Source: Chloroflexota bacterium (GTDB taxonomy: Bacteria > Chloroflexota > Anaerolineae > UBA4142). Taken from it: a stretch of DNA of 27,865 nucleotides. The stretch is from positions 1 through 27,865 of the forward strand of contig JAMCQI010000045.1 in NCBI GenBank assembly GCA_023381515.1, read 5' to 3'. Under the pieces are notes generated by a model, which was not told the origin of the DNA, ran no database searches, and saw nothing but the letters and a program-made list of their open reading frames with translations. Shown in pieces: positions 15,421 to 22,674 of the stretch. Made by a program: the position numbers and the translations under genes. Within the stretch, counting starts at the first letter, position 1, and each line of letters begins with the position of its first letter.

Positions 15421-16410
15421 TCAAAAGAGGTGTTCTTCGGAGAGTCGCGCCGCGCCGCCGGGCGCGTTGACGATCAGTTGATGGACGTCCGGCACCTCGC
15501 GCCCCAGGGCGGCTACTTGATCCGCGTCTTTGGATTCGCAAATGAGGTGTACATTAGGGCCGGCGTCGAGCGTAAAGTAGACCGCGAGTCCGTCTGCGCG
15601 CCATTGTCGCGCGGCCTCGATCACGCGAACCATACCTGGCGTCCAATAGTAGATCGGCGGTCGCGAGGTCATCGCGACGAAATGAAGCTCGACCGCATCT
15701 TCCTCCATTGCCGGCCCCATCAGTGCGAGGTTCCGGTCGAGTAAAGCTCGACGGATCTGGTGGAAACGCGCGGGGAGGAGCCGCACGCGCTCCGCGAGAA
15801 ATGGACTCGTCGTCGCGGCCGCGTGTCCCTCGGTCGATCCGACATGCTTGGCTTGCGTGCTCACCACGGCGATGACGTCGCGCAGGTCCCAGTGAGACGC
15901 CGGGGCGACGCTGGCGGCGTAGGAATCATTGCCGTTGGAGCCGGCGATCCACTCGACGAAACCCGCAGGGACGGAACGGCAAGCCGAACCCGAGGCCTGT
16001 CGGGCCAAGATAGTCAGCTCGCGCTCCACGAGGTCGAGGCCGGCCGCATGCGCGGCGGCGACGGTGAGCGCGGCGAAACCGCTCGCGCTGGACGCGATGC
16101 CGGCGCCGGTGGGGAAATTGTTGCGCGACTCGACGCGCGCTTTCGTGTCGATGCTCGCCAGCTTGCGTACGCGATCGAGCTGCGTTACCACGCGCTCGCG
16201 AGTCTGCCCTTCCGCCTCCAAATCGCCGACGACGATTCGATCGTCGTTCAGGCTGCCGTCGAACTCGACTGTCGTTCGGGTCTGGGCGTGGTCCAGATTC
16301 ATTGAGATCGAATCGTTCAGTGGAACGCGCAGCGCCGCGTCTCGGTTGCCCCAGTATTTGATGAACGCGATGTTCGAGCAGGAGACGGCTGTCGCCTTGA
16401 TTGCTGGCAT
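15421..16410 (-). CDS. mvaD: Mevalonate-pathway GHMP decarboxylase (diphosphomevalonate or phosphomevalonate decarboxylase)
   Basis: The 329-residue GHMP-superfamily enzyme performs ATP-dependent decarboxylation in isoprenoid synthesis. The product is isopentenyl diphosphate, or isopentenyl phosphate if the substrate is mevalonate-5-phosphate. Evidence is the family start ATAVSCSNIAFIKYWGNRD, the nucleotide-binding loop FPTGAGIASSASGFAAL (99-115), Ser/Arg in GSACRSVPAGFVEW (141-154), and the catalytic Asp282 in TLDAGPNVH. The usual KYWGKRD reads KYWGNRD here, with Asn22 in place of a widely conserved Lys. ATG 16410 fits the family length; the in-frame extension to 16473 would place part of the promoter inside the gene. 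The mevalonate route in a bacterium fits Chloroflexota. No other pathway genes are in the window. Confidence 0.87.
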   Translation of the reverse strand: MPAIKATAVSCSNIAFIKYWGNRDAALRVPLNDSISMNLDHAQTRTTVEFDGSLNDDRIVVGDLEAEGQTRERVVTQLDRVRKLASIDTKARVESRNNFPTGAGIASSASGFAALTVAAAHAAGLDLVERELTILARQASGSACRSVPAGFVEWIAGSNGNDSYAASVAPASHWDLRDVIAVVSTQAKHVGSTEGHAAATTSPFLAERVRLLPARFHQIRRALLDRNLALMGPAMEEDAVELHFVAMTSRPPIYYWTPGMVRVIEAARQWRADGLAVYFTLDAGPNVHLICESKDADQVAALGREVPDVHQLIVNAPGGAARLSEEHLF

Positions 16411-16445
16411 TATCTCGTAGGTCCTCTTTAGCTTTGGCTCAGGAT

Positions 16446-16473
16446 AGTATACCACACGCAGTCGCAAGAGCAA
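16446..16473 (-). promoter_or_regulatory. Promoter of the mevalonate decarboxylase gene
   Basis: Reverse strand: TTGCTC (16473-16468), a 16-base spacer, and TATACT (16451-16446). The predicted start is about 28 bp before ATG 16410. Confidence 0.5.
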
Positions 16474-16588
16474 GCTCGCCGGCTCTGCTGGGTCGCCTGA
16501 TGCCTCGACGTGAAGGTCGCTGACACTCGAAAGCCAAGCCCCTGAGCACGGGCTTGCGCGGATCGCACCGGATTCGAATCGGAATTAG

Positions 16589-16849
16589 CAGAAACCCGGC
16601 GGCGACATCCTTGGCCCCCAAGCGGCGTCGCGAACAGATGTTGCCGAAATCGGCTTCCACGCCAACTCGCGTCCGATTCGCACCTTCCGATTCGGCAATC
16701 AGATCATCAAGACCAGGGTCGAACTGATGGCGCCCAGGGCATCGCCCGCGGTGCAGCTCGACGTGCTGGGAGTGCTTTACTCCCAGACGCTCTGCCGCGA
16801 CCTCGAGGACGCCTTGTTCGCGGCGAACCGGGTGGAGGAGCACGTATGA
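16589..16849 (+). pseudogene. C-terminal remnant of an unrecognised gene
   Basis: An open frame of 86 sense codons follows an in-frame TAG at 16586-16588 and ends in TGA at 16847-16849, overlapping the next ATG in the ATGA arrangement of coupled operon genes. The product ends LCRDLEDALFAANRVEEHV. Codon use looks like the high-GC core genes, and no ATG occurs before 16727. It is best read as the tail of a longer gene whose front is missing. I do not recognise the family. Alternatively, a 40-residue product could start at ATG 16727. Confidence 0.45.
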
Positions 16850-17393
16850 CCGGCGATAATCCAGCCACAACCACCCCTGCGCCGGACGAGCGCGCGGCGC
16901 GAGATGACGCGATGTGGCGAAACGAGTACCCAATTGATTGGCCTGAAAGCGAGTATGTGTCGCGGCGCGAGTTCACGCGACTGCTTTTGCTGACGAGCCT
17001 GGCATTCGTCGTCGGTCAGGCGTACATCGTGGTTTCAAGCTTGCTGCGGCAGCGCGCCAATCCGCCGCCCGCCACCGGGATCGCCTCGGTCGCGCAAGTG
17101 CCGGTCAAGGCGACCCTGCTGTTCTATTATCCAACCGAGAACGATCGTGCGTGATGGTCCGGCTTTCGGAGACAGAGTATGTCGCCTACAGCCAGAAATG
17201 CACGCACCTTTCGTGTCCGGTGATTCCTGATCCCGCGGCGGAGCGCATCCGCTGTCCGTGTCATGAAGGCCTTTACGATCTGCGTACGGGAGACGCGATC
17301 GCCGGCCCTCCCAAACGACCGCTGCCGCGCATCACCTTGGAGGTTCGCGACGGCCGCATCTTGGCGACCGGGGTTCAAGGAGGAGCGTCATGA
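16846..17393 (+). pseudogene. Membrane-anchored Rieske [2Fe-2S] protein, broken by one frameshift
   Basis: The first frame (16846-17154) encodes a Tat-like anchor: SRREFTRLLLLTSLAFVVGQ with twin Arg, followed by a short periplasmic start that ends TENDRA. The second frame (from GTG 17151) continues VMVRLSETEYVAYSQKC and holds both cluster boxes, CTHLSC and CPCHEG. These supply the two Cys and two His ligands of a Rieske centre, and the usual LPRITLEVRDGRI end follows. One extra base near 17151 (GCG-GTG-ATG) would rejoin the frames as DRAVMVRL. The gene therefore lost one G or the assembly did. It starts on an ATGA overlap and ends on an ATGA overlap with the next gene. The intact protein would pass electrons at the outer membrane face. 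Confidence 0.8.
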
Positions 17394-17614
17394 AGTGGTC
17401 CCGTTTTGCGCTTAGCCAGCGGATGACGATCGCGTCCGGCATCCTCTGCCTTGTTGCCGTAGTCGTCGTACTCCAATTGTGGCTGTTCACGGCAACCATG
17501 GAAGCGTACCTGGGCGGCAACAACTCGGTCGCGCTGCCGGCGCTCGTGGCGAGCATCGTCTGCCTTCTGCTGAACGTCGGCCTGTTCCATTACTTCCGCA
17601 ACCTGGACCGCTAG
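17390..17614 (+). CDS. Small two-helix membrane protein beside the Rieske gene
   Basis: The 74-residue protein begins MKWSRFALSQRMTIASG and has two hydrophobic helices: about 13-34 (IASGILCLVAVVVVLQLWLF) and about 48-66 (LPALVASIVCLLLNVGLFHYF). They are joined by the loop TATMEAYLGGNNSVA. It starts within the Rieske stop (ATGA), so translation is probably coupled. From memory it looks like the DUF6755 group, but I cannot confirm this. Unlike its neighbours it has no visible lesion. A role as a small subunit or assembly factor of the Rieske-containing redox complex is a guess from position only. Confidence 0.65.
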   Translation: MKWSRFALSQRMTIASGILCLVAVVVVLQLWLFTATMEAYLGGNNSVALPALVASIVCLLLNVGLFHYFRNLDR

Positions 17615-17634
17615 GCCAGGGCAAAGCATATCGC

Positions 17635-18140
17635 CGGACGGTGCGATATCCTTTGCCGTTACACAGTGCGGCATATGTCGTCCTGTGGATCCTCACCCTT
17701 GCCCGATTGGTACGGTATCGTTCCAACTTGCTGAGCGATTTGACGCACCACGCGCGCGGCGTCTTGTTCCTCACGATGGTCGCCGGAACCTGTCAACCTC
17801 ACGCCACCCTATTGGATCAATAGGGGTGCGCTTGCGACCTGGTGGATCCCGCTTCTGCTAATCGTCGGCATTTGGCGCCACGTTGTCGAGCACGTCTTGT
17901 TGCGTTACGATCCGCAGTACTGGTCGAGGGTCTTCCCATTGGGCATGTACCACCGTTGCCACCTACGTCATGATTCGAGCCACGGGGCTGACGATGCTCG
18001 ACGCTATTCCGGCCGTTTTCGTATTTGTCGCCTTGGGCGCCTGGCTCGTTACATTCGCCGGGATGGTCCTGCAGCTCGGGCGTAGTCTCATGGTTGCGCG
18101 GCGAGGGTTTTCGCCTATGGCGGAACGCGCTTCGGACTAA
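17635..18140 (+). pseudogene. TDT/SLAC1-type (TehA-like) anion transporter, eroded
   Basis: Three pieces in different frames resemble the tellurite-resistance/dicarboxylate transporter family. Piece one is AAYVVLWILTLARLVRYRSNLL through ARGVLFLTMVAGTC. Piece two starts near 17820: GALATWWIPLLLIVGIWRHV and YDPQYWSRVFPLGMY. Piece three is TVATYVMIRATGLTMLDAIPAVFVFVALGAWLVTFAGMVLQLG, ending at TGA 18140. Deleting one C near 17949 rejoins pieces two and three through FPLGMYTVATY, a family hallmark. Between pieces one and two most of the central helices are missing, and the N-terminus is absent. The gene is therefore internally deleted as well as frameshifted. The original would have been a ten-helix membrane channel or exporter. 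Confidence 0.75.
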
Positions 18141-18385
18141 CGGTCCGGTCTTAGTGTTCGGCCTTCGGCCGGTTGTACTCAAGTCCTCCAAAGCTGGTCA
18201 AAGAGAATCCCATGCTCTCACCCCAAATTCTTACCGAAATGTCGTCGGCACGAGTCTCGGCTCCTCGTACTATCGTGGCAGATGGGAATTAGACGCGAGT
18301 GCTCAGCCCGCGTAGTCTGAGATGGGTTACAGGTTCGAGGCGCGAGCGCGCGGTATCAGGAATGCACATTTCCAAGTGCCGCTGC
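18141..18385. other. Non-coding stretch between transporter remnant and methyltransferase promoter
   Basis: No gene is recognised. A small GC-rich inverted motif (GGCCTTCGGCC) occurs near 18161-18171. The composition turns AT-richer towards the promoter at 18386. Confidence 0.5.
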
Positions 18386-18413
18386 TTGACTATAGGCGAA
18401 TCCGTGCTATAAT
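18386..18413 (+). promoter_or_regulatory. Promoter of the methyltransferase unit
   Basis: TTGACT (18386-18391), a 16-base spacer and TATAAT (18408-18413) are close to the sigma70 consensus. The promoter lies about 245 bp before the likely start codon, which implies a long untranslated leader. Confidence 0.65.
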
Positions 18414-18658
18414 GGACGTAAGAACACCAGTTCTGTATTTGTGGGCTTTTCGGGGGCGTTTTGGAATGTGGGTCCATATGACCGCGTCTTGCGCTTCCGT
18501 GAAGTGCTATCCGCGTTCTTTTGCAGTCAGTCAGTTCGCAACCGCTAGTCTGCGGCTCTCCCAGCTCTACCATTCTTCTCGGCACGTAATTATTCCCGGC
18601 ATCTTCGTAAGATGCTAAGTTGGCGCGCCCACGGCTCTTATGCCGCTGGCGTGCAAAG
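18414..18658 (+). other. Long leader upstream of the methyltransferase
   Basis: About 240 bases lie between promoter and start codon. The open frames in it (for example 18322-18618) show no protein-like features, and no conserved riboswitch or strong hairpin was recognised. Confidence 0.4.
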
Positions 18659-21316
18659 ATGAGTGAAATGGACAACGAGTTTGACATTATCCTGAAATTG
18701 ACCAGAGATGGGCTTTCCCCCGTTGAGCAGAAGAGAGCTTCCAAAGATTTTGCCGTGCTGCTAGGCTGGGAACCAAGCGATCAACTTGATCCAGCACCTA
18801 GCCTCGAAGACGTCTCGAATGGACATCTTGTCGTGGAGCACGGGCTGGAAAACGCGGCGGTTATCACTTTTCTGAAGACTCCGGCAGCCTCTCTTCAACC
18901 AGAGCAAACGAGAGATATTCTCTCAATCTCGTATAACAATCTGATTGATTGGCACATTTACGTTGAGACCGATAAGGTTACATACGTCTTCAACCGCAAG
19001 TTTCCACCTGACTTGAACCCTCGCCCCTTCAATCGGTCAAACCTGGAGAGTCTAAAGAGTACGATGTTCGACCAAGTCACGGGCACTGCACCCAATCCTA
19101 ATTTTCCGGCTCTCGACCACGCCCTAGCAGGAAATATCTCGTATTGGAAAAGGAACCTGGGTGCTGAGTTGGCAGGGCGGCCCCAAACCGCTGACTACTC
19201 GACTCTTTTCAACGCTCTCATTTTTGTGCGGGCTGCAGAAGATCATGCAACCAGGGTAACAAGGACAGACTCGAAAGTCCTACTTGATGAGTGGACCGCT
19301 GCCAGCCAAAACTCTCATGCTACATTGCATCAGGTTCTCGTGCGCTCACTTGAAAGGTACGTCAACGTTAGTCTCCCTACCGATTTATTAGACCTGCGGA
19401 GAACCCAAGTCTTTGACGATCTCAACCCGGACCTCGCTCGTGACTTGCTCTGGAGCTTCTACAAGCATCGACACGTACCGTATTCGTACGACTTCGCGAT
19501 TATGTCCAAACACGCCTTGAGTAGGATTTACGAGCACTACGTCTCGATCCTGAGATTCGACGCTCCCCAGCCACAGCTGTCATTCTTCCCCCCGCTTCCG
19601 CGCGAGGAATCCGACAAAAGCTACGGAAGCATATACACTCCGCAGTTCATTGCGAGATTCTTCGCGAGATACCTCTACGAAAATTTGCCCCCAAGTACTT
19701 TTCGACAAATCAAGGCCTTGGATCCCGCTTGCGGATCAGGGATTTTTCTCCGAACGCTTCTCGAGGTTCAGTGTGAAAGACCGGGAGAGACGATACCTTC
19801 CTCTGGAATTAACCAGCTCTTTGCCAATGTCTACGGGATCGATAAGGACGAAAACGCAACACAGGCAACGAAGCTTTCGCTGTCTCTGCTCTTCTTGGTT
19901 CTGATGGGAGGCGAACTTCCGCAGCACTTAAAAATAGTGGCGGCCGATGCATTGCAGTACCTCACGCAAGATTCACAACTAATCGGCACTTTTGATGCCG
20001 TTGTCGCAAATCCTCCGTTCGTCTCCGCGGATACCCAATCTGCGGAAACGAGAGAGGAAATACTACGATTTCTTGGCAATCTCGCGCGTGGTAAGGTAGA
20101 CACTTCCCTGCCGTTTGTTAAAATCGGTATTGACGCACTAAAGCCTGAAGGATACGGCCTGTTTGTACTTCCTGACGCGTTCTTGCGAAATGCTAGCGCA
20201 GAGCCTTTGAGGCATCTGCTTTACGAGAAGGCATGGATACGATGTCTCGTCGATTTGTCGGCCATTCCAGTTTTCCGCAATCGCGGGAGCTATGTAATCC
20301 TGCTTGTCTTTCAGAAGAAGTCACTGAGCGCCGGATTGCCTGGGAACGGACCAAAAGCGACGGTAATCAAGTGCGACGATTTGGTTGGACATGCGCTGCA
20401 AGACTTCTTATGGGGACGGCGCGTCCAGACCAACTTTTACAGCATTTTTGATGTTAACCAAGAGGTCTTCAGCGGTTCCGAGTGGATTATTCTCCCGCCT
20501 GGTGAAGCGTCAATCCGCAATAAGTTTAGCGAGTTCAAGCGATTGAATGAATTTCTTGAAATCAAACAGGGAATCATCACCGGAAGCGACGACGTGCTTG
20601 TTATTCCGAAAGACCTCGTTCCTAAAGGCGAGGGTGAGATTTGGGCTCCCTTGCTCAAAGACCGGAGAATGGAAAGATATTCCGTCCCGAGGGCGACATC
20701 CGACTTTGTATTTTTCCCGATTGCGGATAGTAGGCGGCTGACCACACAGGAATTGCAGAAGCGATTTCCCAAGACGTGGGCCTACCTGACTTCAAACAAG
20801 CGCAAGCTCCAAGCGCGCAGGTCAATCCGGGCTGCAAATTGGTGGGAACCCAGTCGAAACCTACCATCAGACAAAAGTCAAATCCTACGCCCCAAAATAC
20901 TGAGTCCCCATCTCGTCCTTCTCCCCCGATTCTCACTCGATCAGAGCGGCAAGTACGTAGTATCGCACTCACCGTATCTTTATCCCAAAGCTGCGGGCTC
21001 GGAGTTAGAGCTTTTGAAATTCTTCCTGGGCATCCTAAATTCCACTGTCGGCGCGTGGCTCATTTCCACTCATTCTGATAAGTATAGCCGCGGGTACGCA
21101 CGCCTTGAGGTGGATACGCTAAGTTCGCTACGTGTGCCCGATCCAACTAAGGTACCCCCCGCAAAACTGTCTGCGTTAGTTCGGCTGGTCGAAAACAAAC
21201 TTCAGGGTGACAGCAGCGCTGGCTTGGACCTGGAAATAGACAAAGTGGTTGCAGACCTATATGGCCTAACCCACGATGAAAGACTAATCATTGGATTTGA
21301 GGGATATCATGGCTAG
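18659..21316 (+). CDS. Eco57I/type IIG-like N6-adenine DNA methyltransferase
   Basis: The 885-residue protein carries SAM-binding motif I DPACGSGIFLR (from residue 355) and catalytic motif IV NPPF (451-454), the gamma-class N6-adenine methyltransferase signature in the order I-IV. Other parts include YTPQFIARFFARYLYENL before motif I, and GYGLFVLPDAFLRN and YVILLVFQKK after it. The long C-terminal half (IKQGIITGSDDVLVIP, NSTVGAWLISTHSDKYSRGYARLEVDTLSSLRVPDP) is typical of target-recognition regions in Eco57I/TaqI-type enzymes. The N-terminal 110 residues resemble the nuclease-like domain of type I/IIG enzymes, but no clear D-(E/D)xK site is visible. ATG 18659 is favoured; TTG 18620 and ATG 18668 are alternatives. 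The stop overlaps the next start by 8 bases. DNA is AT-richer than the core genes. Confidence 0.87.
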   Translation: MSEMDNEFDIILKLTRDGLSPVEQKRASKDFAVLLGWEPSDQLDPAPSLEDVSNGHLVVEHGLENAAVITFLKTPAASLQPEQTRDILSISYNNLIDWHIYVETDKVTYVFNRKFPPDLNPRPFNRSNLESLKSTMFDQVTGTAPNPNFPALDHALAGNISYWKRNLGAELAGRPQTADYSTLFNALIFVRAAEDHATRVTRTDSKVLLDEWTAASQNSHATLHQVLVRSLERYVNVSLPTDLLDLRRTQVFDDLNPDLARDLLWSFYKHRHVPYSYDFAIMSKHALSRIYEHYVSILRFDAPQPQLSFFPPLPREESDKSYGSIYTPQFIARFFARYLYENLPPSTFRQIKALDPACGSGIFLRTLLEVQCERPGETIPSSGINQLFANVYGIDKDENATQATKLSLSLLFLVLMGGELPQHLKIVAADALQYLTQDSQLIGTFDAVVANPPFVSADTQSAETREEILRFLGNLARGKVDTSLPFVKIGIDALKPEGYGLFVLPDAFLRNASAEPLRHLLYEKAWIRCLVDLSAIPVFRNRGSYVILLVFQKKSLSAGLPGNGPKATVIKCDDLVGHALQDFLWGRRVQTNFYSIFDVNQEVFSGSEWIILPPGEASIRNKFSEFKRLNEFLEIKQGIITGSDDVLVIPKDLVPKGEGEIWAPLLKDRRMERYSVPRATSDFVFFPIADSRRLTTQELQKRFPKTWAYLTSNKRKLQARRSIRAANWWEPSRNLPSDKSQILRPKILSPHLVLLPRFSLDQSGKYVVSHSPYLYPKAAGSELELLKFFLGILNSTVGAWLISTHSDKYSRGYARLEVDTLSSLRVPDPTKVPPAKLSALVRLVENKLQGDSSAGLDLEIDKVVADLYGLTHDERLIIGFEGYHG

Positions 21317-21872
21317 GGTTCACGTGGGTGCCGACGCGCTGTCACTTCGAGGTTCTCAGTTGCCTTCCTTGTTGGGCCCCCTACGCGACCCGGCGGTTGG
21401 CGGACCAGCTTGGGATAAGAAGGTTGGGCAAGGCCGGATCACCTATGTTGCGCGTGATGCCGTCACGTCTGCAACTATCGAGGATTGGCGCTTCAAGACT
21501 TTCCTTCCTGATTTCTATGCTGCCTACAAGGAGGAGTGGGTTCCCGTAGATTTCAAGAAGCAAGACCAATGGTGCTTGACGAAAGCCTATCTCACAGTAT
21601 TCAAGTTGAATCGCTCGACTCGCGATTTGACGGAGTTCATCTGCCTTCACTGTGATCCTGAAGAACCGGACGCCGACCCGAAATCGCGCTATAAACAAGG
21701 TCCTCACCTCCACATCAAAGCGGCCGTAGCCCCCATTCCCAAGGCACATGTTGCTCTTGCTCACGGTTATCTAAAGATGATTTTGGGCTCTGATAAGGAG
21801 CTGTTTCACGCAATGAGATTAGCAATTGAACTCATACGTGACGAAATACTCGCTAGGACGTCTGAGGAGTAG
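21309..21872 (+). CDS. Unrecognised 187-residue partner protein of the methyltransferase
   Basis: The ATG at 21309 lies inside the end of the methyltransferase gene (ATGGCTAG overlap), so translation is very likely coupled. The soluble protein contains RITYVARDAV (44-53), VPVDFKKQDQW (79-89), an acidic segment LHCDPEEPDADP (113-124), and a striking GPHLHIKAA (131-139) followed by PIPKAHVALAHGYL. The C-terminus is helical (FHAMRLAIELIRDEILAR). The H-x-H and nearby conserved-looking residues could form a metal or catalytic site. No standard nuclease, helicase, regulator or antitoxin motif is seen. Position suggests a nuclease, specificity or immunity partner of the methyltransferase, but this is inference. 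Confidence 0.7.
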   Translation: MARVHVGADALSLRGSQLPSLLGPLRDPAVGGPAWDKKVGQGRITYVARDAVTSATIEDWRFKTFLPDFYAAYKEEWVPVDFKKQDQWCLTKAYLTVFKLNRSTRDLTEFICLHCDPEEPDADPKSRYKQGPHLHIKAAVAPIPKAHVALAHGYLKMILGSDKELFHAMRLAIELIRDEILARTSEE

Positions 21873-21991
21873 ACAACGTATGACGGCACAGTCGGCCCAA
21901 AACGCCAGGACGGCGTTGAGTAGGCTCGCATAGCCGCTTCCTAAAAAGAATGAACCAAATCACGTGAAAAGTCGACCAGAACCGCAGCTTC

Positions 21992-22027
21992 AAGGGCCGC
22001 CCGATTGTTTTTGGACAGGCCCTTTTG
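21992..22027 (+). terminator. Possible terminator after the methyltransferase unit
   Basis: AAGGGCC (21992-21998) pairs with GGCCCTT (22018-22024) around a 19-base loop, and TTGATT follows. The short stem and T tract make this uncertain. Confidence 0.35.
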
Positions 22028-22663
22028 ATTCAGAAAAAGGGCGGGGACACGTCAGTGTGAGGTCCGCTTTCGCGGCAAGAGTTACGTTCTCTACCCGCTG
22101 ATCGACCGGCCAAGGAGATTTGGAGAACTCGTCTTCTGCTCTTGTTACATTGTGAGTGCAACGTTCCGGCTGGCGATTCCGGTACCGCTTTGAACGTGCG
22201 CCGTGGCGATGTCACCCATACGGCGTCTTCTCAATTCACGTCGCGAAGAACGGCGCTGAATGCACCATGCAGCCGGGGATAGCCGCGAATTAAGGTCATC
22301 ACGCTTTGCCCGCGCTGCAGTTACCACGCACGATGCCAATATACCGCACCGGCGGTTAAGCCCGCTGAAGTGCCGGTCGCACAGACGGGGCACCTGATCT
22401 CAGGCGCGTATCCGACTCAAGCTTGCCCCACAAATACTACCCATAGCGCGTCTGCCAATGCGGCGCGACTTAGCGAAACTTGGGCGCGCCGCGTTCGGCC
22501 GCTGTAGGCTGATTGTTGGCTGGCCATTGGCTCCGGCTTGAGCAAGTCGGCGAATGAACCCGTATACTGAAGGAAATCCGCTGCGTTGGGATCGTGCCCG
22601 ATCTCGTTTGCTGGGTCTACCGGGCAACGAAGACATGGCCCAGCGCAGGCTCGCAGCGCCCCC
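22028..22663. other. Intergenic region without recognised genes
   Basis: Several short open frames exist on both strands, but none carries a recognisable motif, a good start or consistent codon use. GC content rises again towards the amidohydrolase. It may hold the worn edge of the accessory stretch. Confidence 0.5.
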
Positions 22664-22674
22664 GGGAGGACACC

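Noticed and set aside
16566..16585. GATTCGAATC palindrome resembling a tRNA T-loop
   Set aside because: The flanking bases do not form a T stem, and no D arm, anticodon arm or acceptor stem could be found.
18325..18345. GGTTCGAGGC resembling a tRNA 3' end (possible island attachment site)
   Set aside because: No matching acceptor stem or anticodon arm upstream, and no matching direct repeat was found at the far side of the island.
18322..18618. Forward open frame of 98 codons in the methyltransferase leader
   Set aside because: It overlaps the promoter, has no Shine-Dalgarno and its product shows no domain.
22548..22572. TTGAGC ... TATACT upstream of the amidohydrolase
   Set aside because: The spacer is 19 bases, and the start codon is about 100 bp away; too weak to call as a promoter.
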